Below are positions 1-8,358 of a stretch of DNA of 64,000 nt, in pieces. The stretch is from the NCBI RefSeq assembly GCF_028416575.1, contig NZ_JAMQKB010000006.1, positions 62,001-126,000 of the forward strand. The letters run 5' to 3'. The position numbers and the translations under genes were made by a program. Numbering within the stretch: the stretch's first letter is position 1; each line of letters starts with the position of its first letter. Below the pieces are notes generated by a model. That model ran no database searches, was not told the origin of the DNA, and saw nothing but the letters and a program-made list of their open reading frames with translations. Source of the DNA: Terrihalobacillus insolitus (GTDB lineage: Bacteria; Bacillota; Bacilli; Bacillales; Amphibacillaceae).

Positions 1-319
1 TTTTATTTTTGATAGCAGCTAGAAATTTTAAATTAGTATAACCGTTGTAATTAGGAAGAAATCCTGGGGCTTCAATAATGATCCCTACATTATTAGGGAC
101 ATCACAATCTTTTCCCATTTGTTTGTCATTTACCTTAATAATTCCTGTTGAAGGAATGACAAAACCACATATACACTTTAATAACATCGTCTTGCCTGAT
201 CCGTTTCTGCCTATTAAGCCATGTATTTTATCTTTCTCAAGTGTAAGGGAAATTCCATCTAAAACTGTTGTTTCTCCAAATTTTTTGGATAAGTTTTGGA
301 TCTCAATAGCATTCTGCAT
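1..319 (-). CDS. ABC transporter ATP-binding protein, partial (runs off window start)
   Basis: The N-terminal 106 residues of an ABC ATPase are visible; the rest lies beyond the window. The protein begins MQNAIEIQNLSKKFGETTVL and carries Walker A GRNGSGKT at residues 37-44. The Q-loop region reads GIIIEAPGFLPNYNG, with E/A where many exporters have Q. This style resembles BcrA-type bacitracin or lantibiotic-resistance ATPases. The ATG is preceded by an AGGAAGAGAGG ribosome site. The gene is last in an operon: lipoprotein, two ABC-2-like permeases, this ATPase. Together they probably form a peptide- or antibiotic-efflux or envelope-maintenance exporter. The signature motif and Walker B fall outside the window, so the subfamily is inferred. 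Confidence 0.88.
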   Translation of the reverse strand, partial: MQNAIEIQNLSKKFGETTVLDGISLTLEKDKIHGLIGRNGSGKTMLLKCICGFVIPSTGIIKVNDKQMGKDCDVPNNVGIIIEAPGFLPNYNGYTNLKFLAAIKNK

Positions 320-339
320 CTTTATTAATCCTCTCTTCC

Positions 340-1191
340 TTAAATTGGTGGTAAAACATTGATAGATTGTTTACGATTTGAACTGATAGCTAATATGATC
401 AAGATCACAATAAGTAGTGCAAAACCAAAATATATATAGGTTATAGAAGGCATTTGGGTGGTACCGTCTATATCAATACGATTAAGGTTACTCCAAGAAA
501 TCGGAGAATAACGGTATAATTCAGGTCTATTATTAACTGCTGCTTCTAAAACTAGAAAAAACGATGCCGTTAATATGCCGAAAATCCTCGTATTAGTAAG
601 TGAGTTCATCACATAGATGATAAGCCCCAAAAAAACACCAGCTAGCCATGAAAGCATTAAAGAAAACCACATGGCTTGAAGAGGAGTAAAGTAATATAGA
701 GTATTGGATGGGATGATCGTTTTTAACCCTACAACAACGGAAGCATTTGTATTTGCAAGTGTTCCAAGTACCTTCCCCCATTCTGATGTAAACTGAATAC
801 TAGAAAAGTTTATAACGATCGTCAGGAATATCAAAAAGATAAAATAAATAGCGGTAGAGACAAAAATATAGCCTATTTGGCCAACACTCCAAGGAATTCG
901 ACCGCTTCTTGCAATAACATAAGGCTGATTATCGTCAATAAATGGCGCATCACTAAATAGTAATATCAATGGAAAAAAGAAAAGTAACTTAATGAATTTC
1001 TGGGTAAAAAGAAAAGGAAACAGCCATGGAGAAACATTGATATTAATATCATTTGCAAAATCAATGATTTCCTTTGTGAAATTTTGGGTCAAAATAATAA
1101 GCAGGATGGCTACAATCCAGACTCGATAATTTGATGTCCATTTACGTAAATTCTGATAACAAACATATCTCGCTGTATTAAACAACTTCAT
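340..1191 (-). CDS. ABC-2-type membrane permease subunit
   Basis: A 283-residue integral membrane protein with about six hydrophobic segments and a short cytoplasmic N-terminus, the usual form of BcrB/ABC-2 exporter permeases. It overlaps the preceding permease gene by 14 bp and lies 20 bp before the ATPase gene, so translational coupling is likely. The motif FSDAPFIDDNQPYVIARSGR between the second and third helices is a hydrophilic loop of the kind found in permeases of this type that are annotated only as hypothetical. No signature identifies the substrate. The permease role is inferred from hydrophobicity and operon position. Confidence 0.75.
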   Translation of the reverse strand: MKLFNTARYVCYQNLRKWTSNYRVWIVAILLIILTQNFTKEIIDFANDININVSPWLFPFLFTQKFIKLLFFFPLILLFSDAPFIDDNQPYVIARSGRIPWSVGQIGYIFVSTAIYFIFLIFLTIVINFSSIQFTSEWGKVLGTLANTNASVVVGLKTIIPSNTLYYFTPLQAMWFSLMLSWLAGVFLGLIIYVMNSLTNTRIFGILTASFFLVLEAAVNNRPELYRYSPISWSNLNRIDIDGTTQMPSITYIYFGFALLIVILIILAISSNRKQSINVLPPI

Positions 1192-1960
1192 TACGAATCC
1201 GCCTCCTCACCTGATAACTAAAGAGCATACCTGCTAAAACTGAAAATAATATAAATATAAAAATAAAGTAAGTGAAACTAACAAGCGCGCCCTGTTGAAT
1301 AACATTTGCACTTCTGGTTAGTAAATAAAGGTTTAACCATTTTGGTAGAGACATTGTAAGTTCTTCCAGGATGTAACTCGCAATCACTGGTGCAGCTACT
1401 GCAACGAAGTGAATTGGAATGAATGCGGAGATAGTCAGACCTACCACTGTCCATAAAGCAGCTGCCAAACTAAATACAAAAATTTTAGCTAATAAATAAA
1501 GAATTGGGAGATCTAAGGCTAGTGGTCCAAAAGGCGGAAAGATTGACGTATCCAAGTTTTCATATGAGATCAAAGGCATTTTAAACGCTAAAATGGTAAT
1601 GAAAATGATTAATCCGATGAACACAGTTAAAAATCCACTCAAAAAACAAGTGAAAACCTTTGACCAAACGTACTTATTTAGCCCGGTTCTTATCACTACT
1701 GGTTTGATGTATTGAAATTTCCAGTCACTACAAAAGCTCGCTGCATAGGGAAGGGCAGCAAATAAGACAACAAGCTTTTTTAACATAGTTAAACCAACAA
1801 AAATATCTAAACTATAGGAAACCGTTAAGCCCACCTCAGATGCAGAAATTCTCTCCCAAATACTTATAAAACTCAATCCAGTGACCCCAATGATTGAGAG
1901 GTAAAAAGCTGGTGAGGAAAACACTTGCAAAGAAGACATTGTAAAAGCTCGTCTTTTCAT
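1178..1960 (-). CDS. ABC-2-type membrane permease subunit
   Basis: A 260-residue membrane protein with about six transmembrane stretches. The first helix follows a short basic start (MKRRAFTM) and the protein ends in a basic tail (YQVRRRIRNEVV). The start codon lies directly against the stop of the upstream lipoprotein gene with no spacer, and the 3' end overlaps the next permease. It probably forms a heterodimeric channel with that permease, powered by the ATPase at the window edge. No specific substrate can be read from the sequence. Confidence 0.72.
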   Translation of the reverse strand: MKRRAFTMSSLQVFSSPAFYLSIIGVTGLSFISIWERISASEVGLTVSYSLDIFVGLTMLKKLVVLFAALPYAASFCSDWKFQYIKPVVIRTGLNKYVWSKVFTCFLSGFLTVFIGLIIFITILAFKMPLISYENLDTSIFPPFGPLALDLPILYLLAKIFVFSLAAALWTVVGLTISAFIPIHFVAVAAPVIASYILEELTMSLPKWLNLYLLTRSANVIQQGALVSFTYFIFIFILFSVLAGMLFSYQVRRRIRNEVV

Positions 1961-3109
1961 TTAACGTTCACCTCCGTTACGTAACTCATTACCAGTTAAC
2001 GCATTGATCAATATAGTAAAGTTTTGAGAAGACTGGAACGTTCCGCCCTTCTTATCATTAACGGTAATATCTTGCTTGGCTGAAAAGACCCAAGCTGGTA
2101 TCAGCTTGAACTCTATAGACTGATCATTAGATACTGTGGGAACGTATTCTAATGCTATTTTGTTTATTACGATTGGATCTGTTATTAATGTGTTTTTATA
2201 TTTGTTTTTAACTTTTTCAAGAGCGGTTTCTAAGGGAATAGGGGTAATATTTTCTTTGAGTGTTCCCTCTATTTCATAAATACCCTGTACTGTTAGAGAA
2301 ATTAATCCATCCTTATTAACAACCCCCATTATACGACTCCCAACTGCATTCATTTGATTTCCAGCATTATAATACCCTTTGTTTGTAATATTTGTTTTGT
2401 CAAGAACAACAGGAAAAATCACGACATACGCTTCATCCTCTTTTTCAAATTTTAACGGTTGGCTACCGTCCTTTGTTTCATAGTCTTCCCATTGACTTTC
2501 TAGTGTTTTGTAATCTAGTGCAATCACTTCAGGAGTTCCTAACTGTTGGATTTTGATTTCGTTTAAAACGGCCTTTACTTGATCAACTGCAAAATTTTTA
2601 TCAATAGTTCCTAAGTTTGTTTCTGTGAAAACATCCTTTAAATCGGGTCGAATAAAGTAAGTAGACCCGCTTATGACATTGTCATATTCACGGTCTTTAA
2701 AATAAGGAGTTCTGAATCTCAGCGAACCTAATTGAATAGTTAAATATGATCCATCAGAGAATTCAAGGTACTTATCTTTATATTCAGGAAATAGTACATT
2801 TTTAATTTCATCTTTTCTAACTATTGTCCTGTCTTTTAAAAAAGTGTTAATAATTTTGTCTTCGTTAAATTTTTTTAAAGAAATAGAGTTCGTTTTTAAA
2901 TTATTAGTGTCAACCGCGGTAATATCGGCTTTAATTGTTAAGTTTTCATCTAATTCTTGATTAATAGAGTCAGGTGTAGAGACATCAGATTTATCTTTAT
3001 TCACTTTTTCCGATGAAGAATCTATTTGTTCACCACCATTTGGGAAACTGCAAGCACTAAGTACAAATAGAAAATAAACGCCCAACAATAAAGCCAGTAT
3101 TTTACGCAT
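1961..3109 (-). CDS. Lipoprotein of the ABC/two-component module
   Basis: 382 residues with a lipoprotein signal: a basic start MRKILALLLG, a hydrophobic core, and a lipobox ending LSAC with Cys20 as the predicted lipidated residue. A Ser/Asp/Lys-rich linker follows, then a mature domain of about 320 residues with no membrane segment. It is the first gene of a four-gene operon with two permeases and an ATPase. An extracytoplasmic sensor or chaperone-like partner of the exporter is a reasonable inference; I do not recognise the fold. The nearby two-component system points to envelope-stress signalling. Not a typical importer binding protein. Confidence 0.8.
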   Translation of the reverse strand: MRKILALLLGVYFLFVLSACSFPNGGEQIDSSSEKVNKDKSDVSTPDSINQELDENLTIKADITAVDTNNLKTNSISLKKFNEDKIINTFLKDRTIVRKDEIKNVLFPEYKDKYLEFSDGSYLTIQLGSLRFRTPYFKDREYDNVISGSTYFIRPDLKDVFTETNLGTIDKNFAVDQVKAVLNEIKIQQLGTPEVIALDYKTLESQWEDYETKDGSQPLKFEKEDEAYVVIFPVVLDKTNITNKGYYNAGNQMNAVGSRIMGVVNKDGLISLTVQGIYEIEGTLKENITPIPLETALEKVKNKYKNTLITDPIVINKIALEYVPTVSNDQSIEFKLIPAWVFSAKQDITVNDKKGGTFQSSQNFTILINALTGNELRNGGER

Positions 3110-3147
3110 CTGTAAACCTCCTAAATTTTAAAAAATATAGATAGAAA

Positions 3148-3178
3148 GAATAGGCCGATGCAGGTAATCGGCCTATTC
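3148..3178 (-). terminator. Hairpin between the small secreted gene and the lipoprotein operon
   Basis: A 12-bp perfect stem (GAATAGGCCGAT with its complement) and a 7-nt loop lie in the 98-bp gap between two codirectional minus-strand genes. The following U-tract is interrupted, so this may be a weak terminator or attenuator that lets some transcription into the ABC operon. Confidence 0.6.
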
Positions 3179-3207
3179 CTTTTAAAGTAGAGAAAGGAAA
3201 CTAGGTA

Positions 3208-3615
3208 TTATGAATACCAATATCCTTCAGCATATACACTGTATCTATCAGTGTCAGATTCTAGGTATAAATTCTTTTCAGCAGGAGCATACGTAGAGTA
3301 ACTCTCTACTATTCTTGATGCATTATCCGGAGTTACTCTAATGTACCCAGTATAAGAAGTTGCACTAGTGCTCGCATAACCCCTTACATTATAGAAAAAT
3401 AGATCACTATCTATAATGTTGTGATTTGTCGTATAAATATATGTGGCCTGTTCATTATCGTCTTTTGGATTAGGTGCGGAATATGCTACTCCACTGTTTT
3501 CATCAGGACTTACACTAAATGAAAAGCCTTTATTGGCTGCAAATGCAGAAGGAGTTAATATTGAAAAAACAAAGGCTCCAATTAATAAGCTAGAGATTAA
3601 TTTCTTTTTCCTTGT
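3208..3615 (-). CDS. Small secreted protein, start codon not identifiable
   Basis: The reading frame encodes a basic start (KKKL), a hydrophobic core and signal-peptidase motif PSAFA, then a mature domain of about 110 residues rich in Tyr, Ser, Asp and Asn, ending AEGYWYS. It has the form of a complete exported protein. A good ribosome site (AAGGAG at 3622-3627) sits upstream. Where the start codon should be, the frame reads Thr-Arg (ACA AGG), and no ATG, GTG or TTG exists between the upstream in-frame stop and the signal peptide. Possibilities are a lost start codon (recent pseudogene), a sequencing error, or a rare start. It lies before the lipoprotein operon and divergent from the two-component genes, so it may belong to that module. 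Function unknown. Confidence 0.6.
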   Translation of the reverse strand, partial: TRKKKLISSLLIGAFVFSILTPSAFAANKGFSFSVSPDENSGVAYSAPNPKDDNEQATYIYTTNHNIIDSDLFFYNVRGYASTSATSYTGYIRVTPDNASRIVESYSTYAPAEKNLYLESDTDRYSVYAEGYWYS

Positions 3616-3791
3616 ACCTCTCTCCTTGTTAAATAGAATTTATATAGAATCTGTCAGTGACCTGCATGATAGATTACTATCTTTTTTTAGTTCCATCGTT
3701 TAGAATTCTATAAATGGAATGGTTAACTAGCATTACTTTTCAAAATGTTTTCATTAACATTTGGTATGATATTATTATAAAAAAGAGTTCA

Positions 3792-3827
3792 AAAGATAAA
3801 ATAAAAATAGTATAAAGATAAAATAAA
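3792..3827 (+). promoter_or_regulatory. Direct repeats upstream of the response-regulator gene
   Basis: Two copies of AAAGATAAAATAAA begin 22 bp apart (3792 and 3814), and a shorter AAAGATAA lies at 3841. OmpR-type regulators usually bind tandem half-sites spaced by whole helical turns, so these could be autoregulatory sites. Their AT-richness makes chance similarity possible. Confidence 0.35.
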
Positions 3828-3862
3828 GATTTTATGATTTAAAGATAAGGTGGTGAAATAAC

Positions 3863-4546
3863 ATGGCGGAAACGGTAATGATCGTAGAAGATGAAGATAT
3901 TTTAAGAGAAATAGAAAAGGATTATTTTTTATCAGAAAGATTTAATGTGTTGGAAGCCCAGGATGGCGAAGAAGCATTAGCATTATTTGATGAAAATAAC
4001 GTTAATTTAATCATTTTAGATATTATGATTCCCGGTGTTGACGGGTGGTCTGTGTGCCGAAGGATTAGAAAAAAATCAAATTGTCCGATCATTATTCTGA
4101 CAGCCCGAACGGATGAGGACGATACATTGTTAGGATTTGAACTGGGTGCGGATGATTATGTGACAAAGCCCTACAGTCCGCCAATCCTATTAGCAAGAGC
4201 GAAGCGATTACTAGATAGCAACCGACAATCAACGCCACAGTTAAATGAGAACTCCTTTTCAATTAATGGAATTACCATTCATATCCCTTCACGCTTGGTT
4301 AAAATAAATGAAGAAATGATTCACTTAACTCACACAGAATTTGAAATCTTGGTTTTCTTGATAAAGAATAAAGGTAGGGTAATTACACGCGAACAGTTAA
4401 TCACCTCGATTTGGGGATATGATTTTGCTGGAGATGACAGGACTATTAACACACATATTCGGAACCTGCGAATCAAGCTGGGTTCAAAATCGTATATGAT
4501 TAAAACAATTGTACGAACAGGATACAAATTTGAGGAAACAATATGA
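3863..4546 (+). CDS. OmpR-family response regulator
   Basis: 227 residues. An N-terminal receiver domain (about 1-117) shows the acidic pocket E9/D10, phosphoacceptor Asp53 in IILDIMIPG, the Thr in ILTAR, and Lys102 in VTKPY. A C-terminal winged helix (about 130-227) contains LTHTEFEIL and the recognition-helix region DDRTINTHIRNLR. The gene has a strong ribosome site AAGGTGGTG and overlaps the kinase gene by 4 bp (ATGA), indicating translational coupling. Its likely targets are its own promoter and the divergent secreted-protein/ABC exporter region; this is inferred from proximity only. The specific family symbol cannot be assigned. Confidence 0.95.
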   Translation: MAETVMIVEDEDILREIEKDYFLSERFNVLEAQDGEEALALFDENNVNLIILDIMIPGVDGWSVCRRIRKKSNCPIIILTARTDEDDTLLGFELGADDYVTKPYSPPILLARAKRLLDSNRQSTPQLNENSFSINGITIHIPSRLVKINEEMIHLTHTEFEILVFLIKNKGRVITREQLITSIWGYDFAGDDRTINTHIRNLRIKLGSKSYMIKTIVRTGYKFEETI

Positions 4547-6327
4547 GAATTGGGCTATCTTTAAAATTATTTTTACTTACCACAGCATTATGTACCTTTA
4601 TTCTTGCTACCATTTTTATCGGACAAATGCTCTTTTTTAATGGGTTTTATGTAGAAAGAAAAACAAATGATATAAAGATTAGTATGGAAACATTTCAAAA
4701 AGATTACCTCAAAAATAGCAGTGATGTAAAAGAAAGAATAAAATTGAAGGATAAGTTTTATAATGATTATAATTCATGGATCACCGTCGTGGATGCTAAT
4801 GGAAATATTAAGGGTGAAAATGATTTTAATATCGAAGTGAATATAAATAATTCAAAAGTACCCAATTCGAAAAATGAATCCACTCCTAAAAATGTCGTGG
4901 TTGTTCCACTGTTTAATTTAATGAACATTAACACGATTTGGAACAACACCTCTTTGTTGAAAGAAGACATGTCTGTTAAAATAGTCGGATTAAAACGAGG
5001 TCAAAAAATAATTCCAGTTGAAATTAGCTCATCTTTCCCTGAACCCATCCAGAATGACGAACTTCAAAAATCGCTCAACAGTGATCTTTATTCATTTATA
5101 GGAGATATTACTAATGTAACTATTCCCAATTTCGGCACTGTTTCCAAGTCTCTTACGACTAACGATTTATTTTTAAATAAAATAAGAGAGTTTCAATCTG
5201 AATTGTTAACAAATCAACTACCGTCTGCTAGCTCAAGTGAAGACTCTGGCTTAATGGTGAGGAATTTTGAAAATAACGAGATCGAATACACATTACTTAT
5301 TCAACCTTTTAAAACTGCGAATGGATCAACTGATTATATAATCTCAATGACTTCCTTGCAGCCGCTTAGTGAAGCGATTAACATGATGAAGGACTATTAT
5401 GTATACATTGTCATATTTGTATTCATCCTTATTTTATTGGCTTCATTCTATTATTCAAGAAAGATTGCAAAGCCATTGTTACAAATAAACAAGACTACTA
5501 AAAAAATCACCAATTTAGATTTTACCGAAAAGCTACCGATTACTTCCAAGGATGAAATCGGAGAAATTTCAGAGAATATTAATGCCCTTTCAGATACGTT
5601 ACAATCATATATAGCCAAATTAATGCATGATATTGAAAAAGAGCGACAGTTAGAAAGTACTAGAAAACAATTTATCTCTGGTGTTTCTCATGAATTAAAA
5701 ACACCGTTAAGTGTGATGCAAAGCTGCATTTCTATTTTAAGAGATGGGGTGGCGAGACATAAAAGAGATTATTATTTTGTCTCCATGGAAAAAGAAGTGA
5801 AAAAAATGAACCGATTAATCGTTGATATGTTAGAACTGGCAAAGCTGGAATCAGGAACATACAAAATGAAAATGGAATCATTTTACATTAATGAGATGAT
5901 TGCGTATTTATGTAATACCCAGTCTGTTGAAATGGAAAAAAGACATTTGAAGCTCAGTTTGAAGCTGTTGCCGTTAAAGGTTGTGGCTAATGAATTAAAG
6001 ATTGAACAAGTTCTGACCAATTTCATTACGAATGCGATTAGTCATACTCCGGAAGAGGGAGAAATTATTATTTCGGTGACAGAGGAAAAAGAAAGAGTAA
6101 GAATAGCGATAGAGAATACGGGAGTCTCAATCCCGACAGAAGATTTGGATAAAGTATGGGGACGTTTTTATAGCCATGACCCGTCGCGAAAGCGTAAGCA
6201 AAGTGGAACAGGCTTAGGGTTGGCAATCTCCAAAAATATTCTAGAATTACATCAAGCTAAATACGGCGTTCAAAACACTCAAACTGGCGTCCTGTTCTAC
6301 TTTTATTTAATTAAAAGCCATTCCTAA
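4543..6327 (+). CDS. Membrane sensor histidine kinase
   Basis: 594 residues. One transmembrane helix lies near residues 10-32. A large extracytoplasmic sensor of about 250 residues follows, then a second helix near 285-304 (YIVIFVFILILLASFYY), a HAMP linker, a HisKA domain with phosphorylatable His383 in GVSHELKTPL, and an HATPase_c domain. The latter has the N box (TNFITNAISHT), the G1 box (IENTGVSIP, with Thr where Asp is usual) and the G2 box GTGLGLAISK. It pairs with the overlapping OmpR regulator. The big outer domain separates it from BceS-type intramembrane sensors. The signal is unknown; an envelope or peptide stress signal is inferred from the adjacent exporter. Confidence 0.95.
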   Translation: MRIGLSLKLFLLTTALCTFILATIFIGQMLFFNGFYVERKTNDIKISMETFQKDYLKNSSDVKERIKLKDKFYNDYNSWITVVDANGNIKGENDFNIEVNINNSKVPNSKNESTPKNVVVVPLFNLMNINTIWNNTSLLKEDMSVKIVGLKRGQKIIPVEISSSFPEPIQNDELQKSLNSDLYSFIGDITNVTIPNFGTVSKSLTTNDLFLNKIREFQSELLTNQLPSASSSEDSGLMVRNFENNEIEYTLLIQPFKTANGSTDYIISMTSLQPLSEAINMMKDYYVYIVIFVFILILLASFYYSRKIAKPLLQINKTTKKITNLDFTEKLPITSKDEIGEISENINALSDTLQSYIAKLMHDIEKERQLESTRKQFISGVSHELKTPLSVMQSCISILRDGVARHKRDYYFVSMEKEVKKMNRLIVDMLELAKLESGTYKMKMESFYINEMIAYLCNTQSVEMEKRHLKLSLKLLPLKVVANELKIEQVLTNFITNAISHTPEEGEIIISVTEEKERVRIAIENTGVSIPTEDLDKVWGRFYSHDPSRKRKQSGTGLGLAISKNILELHQAKYGVQNTQTGVLFYFYLIKSHS

Positions 6328-6512
6328 TTAACAATATAACAATATGGTTGCACCGTGAAAATGATTGTTTGTCCTTATAAAAGATGAAAAGTTCAATGTT
6401 TTCGAATACCCATGAGTTACTGAAAGGGAGAAATGATCAAACTATTTTATAAAAATTGTAAACTACTCACAAATAATGAATCCTTTTTGATCAATCTTTA
6501 TTTAAAGCTAAA

Positions 6513-6805
6513 TAAGGACCTCTCTGTCCGCTAAAAATTCGATGCGGACTCAGAGGCCCTTATTCTCAGTAAAAGGCATGTTTTCATTGGTTAAGCGGAC
6601 TCACAGGACGCTATTTGCTCTAAACTGGCTTGTTATGGCCGGCTTTTCGGCAATTAACGGCCTCTCAGTCCGCTAAACCCGCCAATTCTACGTTTTTTTG
6701 CCAAATAGCGGCTTCTCAGTCCGCTAAAATTTCGATGCGGACTCAGAGGCCCTTATTTTCTGAAAAAAGACTGGTTTCCATGGTTTAGCGCTCACAGGAC
6801 TACAC
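6513..6805 (+). repeat. Degenerate inverted hairpin repeats, about 51-bp spacing
   Basis: The 558-bp gap between the convergent kinase and transporter genes holds several copies of GCGGACTCAGAGG or its complement. Forward copies begin at 6544, 6595, 6737 and (damaged) 6788. Reverse copies begin near 6522, 6664 and 6715. Neighbouring copies are 51 bp apart. A block containing TTCGATGCGGACTCAGAGGC recurs 193 bp later. Facing copies form long stems. No coding potential was seen. The sequence differs from the 52-bp arrays elsewhere in the window but the spacing and hairpin layout are alike. Confidence 0.8.
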
Positions 6806-6885
6806 CCCGCACCTTTTTTCCATCACAAAGAAAGTACTCCCAAGGATAATTGAACCCACTATGCAAACGAGCACCTTTTTCAAGC

Positions 6886-7518
6886 TTATTTTTCAACAGA
6901 TACTAAATCAGAGTGTTTGCTTTGACGTTTAGAGAGGTTCACTAGTAGATAAACAATAGGTGTATCCACCACAGCCACTATAAATTTGAAGGCATACTGT
7001 GTGACAATCATCCCTAAAAGCGCTGTTGTAGGAAGGGTTCCATAAAAAGCAATTGAAATAAAGATAGTCGTATCGATCAGCTGACTAGACATAGTTGATA
7101 GATTATTTCGAACCCATAGCTTCTTTTCCCCATGCATTTGTTTTAAACGATGAAAAAGAAAAACATCAAGATTTTGACTAACGAAATAGGATATTAAGCT
7201 AGCTAGCATGACACGAAAGCTCCCACCTAGAATCGTTTTAAAAGCCTCTTGTGATGCAAAGAATGGTGCTGCTGGTAAATTAATAGCAATTACAATAAAT
7301 GCCATTACGACAATTTGTGTGACAAATCCTGCTTGAACCGTCTGTTGAGCTGCTTTCTTACCGTATACTTCACCGATCACATCGGTAATAAGGTACGTAA
7401 TCACATACACAATTACTGCAGCTGGTAATACGTATGAACCAATACTAAATAATTTGACTCCTAAAATATTAGATACTATTAACAATCCTACAAATAATGC
7501 ATTTAAATAAACAAACAT
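6886..7518 (-). CDS. Queuosine precursor transporter (YhhQ/VUT family)
   Basis: A 210-residue membrane protein with about six helices and the family features VLPAAVIVYVITYLITDVIGE near residue 31 and VYGKKAAQ. The VUT/YhhQ (DUF165) family takes up 7-deazaguanine queuosine precursors such as preQ0 or preQ1. It lies 48 bp downstream of queF in the same direction, so the preQ1 riboswitch ahead of queF should control both. That context supports a precursor-salvage role. No queC, queD or queE is visible in this window, so whether the cell relies on uptake or synthesis cannot be told here. Confidence 0.88.
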   Translation of the reverse strand: MFVYLNALFVGLLIVSNILGVKLFSIGSYVLPAAVIVYVITYLITDVIGEVYGKKAAQQTVQAGFVTQIVVMAFIVIAINLPAAPFFASQEAFKTILGGSFRVMLASLISYFVSQNLDVFLFHRLKQMHGEKKLWVRNNLSTMSSQLIDTTIFISIAFYGTLPTTALLGMIVTQYAFKFIVAVVDTPIVYLLVNLSKRQSKHSDLVSVEK

Positions 7519-7566
7519 GGTTGCCTCTCCTTTTTAAATAGGGAGGTATCTCGTGCTTTCCCCTCT

Positions 7567-8064
7567 TTAACGGTTATCGACTTTTTCTGGGTACAAGTCA
7601 TGATTGATCAAACGGTGGTCTGCTATTTTTTCATATTTCGTATTTGGTTTGCCATAGTTGCAAAAAGGATCAATCGAAATGCCTCCACGCGGTGTGAATT
7701 TCCCCCATACTTCTATATAGCGAGGTTCCATTAATTTGATTAAATCATTCATAATAATATTCATACTATCTTCATGAAAATCACCATGGTTCCGAAAACT
7801 AAACAAATATAGCTTTAGTGATTTACTTTCCACCATTTTTTGGTCAGGAATATAACTAATATATACGGCACCAAAGTCAGGCTGCCCTGTCTTAGGACAA
7901 AGTGTTGTGAACTCAGGACAGTTAAATTTTACAAAGTAATCTCGGTTTGGATGCTGATTGTCAAAGGTTTCTAGAACATCAGGCGAATAATCAAACGTAT
8001 ACGTTGTTGCCTGATTTCCGAGCAAGGACAGATCCTTTAATTCCTCATCTTTTCTTCCAGCCAC
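7567..8064 (-). CDS. queF: NADPH-dependent 7-cyano-7-deazaguanine (preQ0) reductase QueF
   Basis: 165 residues, the short unimodular QueF type. It reduces the nitrile of preQ0 to the aminomethyl of preQ1 in queuosine biosynthesis. The catalytic Cys56 lies in [14 protein letters not shown], with Asp63 as proton donor. The QueF motif [20 protein letters not shown] and the C-terminal RGGISIDPF are present. The start is GTG with an ideal AAGGAGG site 7 nt upstream. The gene is directly preceded by a sigma-A promoter, a preQ1-I aptamer and an intrinsic terminator, so high preQ1 should switch it off. Confidence 0.97.
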   Translation of the reverse strand: MAGRKDEELKDLSLLGNQATTYTFDYSPDVLETFDNQHPNRDYFVKFNCPEFTTLCPKTGQPDFGAVYISYIPDQKMVESKSLKLYLFSFRNHGDFHEDSMNIIMNDLIKLMEPRYIEVWGKFTPRGGISIDPFCNYGKPNTKYEKIADHRLINHDLYPEKVDNR

Positions 8065-8196
8065 TATTTTTCCTCCTTTCTTTAAACCATGTAAAACGTT
8101 TCAAACAATTTTACCAGTTATACTTCCCAGAAAAAGTTAAAAAAATCGACATTCGTCTCATCAAAGTTTTTTGCTATAGTGCGATCCGTTAAATAT

Positions 8197-8228
8197 AAAA
8201 AAGACCACATCCTAAGAGACATGGTCTT
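8197..8228 (-). terminator. Riboswitch expression-platform terminator before queF
   Basis: A 7-bp stem (AAGACCA/TGGTCTT) with a 14-nt loop runs into a U-tract on the minus strand, between the preQ1 aptamer and queF. The loop contains CTTAG, which can pair with the CTAAG of the aptamer tail, an arrangement expected of a terminator/antiterminator switch. Confidence 0.85.
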
Positions 8229-8242
8229 GTGCGCATCATATG

Positions 8243-8283
8243 TCCTTAGTTTTTTATAGAGGGTTTACAGCTAAGAACCTCTC
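8243..8283 (-). ncRNA. preQ1-I riboswitch aptamer
   Basis: Read on the minus strand, the element has P1 AGAGG...CCTCT, the loop TTCTTAGCTGTAAA, and the A-rich tail ATAAAAAACTAAGGA. The CTTAG in the loop pairs with CTAAG in the tail to make the H-type pseudoknot. This matches the Bacillus queC-leader consensus closely. It precedes queF and the VUT transporter gene, both preQ1-related, so motif and context agree. Confidence 0.95.
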
Positions 8284-8322
8284 CCAAAAATATAATTGGA
8301 ATTTATCTAATTTACTTGGTTC

Positions 8323-8351
8323 ATTATAAAGACATGGTAGGCACAAGTCAA
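8323..8351 (-). promoter_or_regulatory. Sigma-A promoter of the queF operon
   Basis: On the minus strand, -35 TTGACT (8346-8351) and a perfect -10 TATAAT (8323-8328) are separated by 17 bp. The expected transcript start (near 8316) leaves about 30 nt before the preQ1 aptamer. The -35 box lies 7 bp from the first unit of the repeat array. Confidence 0.85.
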
Positions 8352-8358
8352 CAACTAT

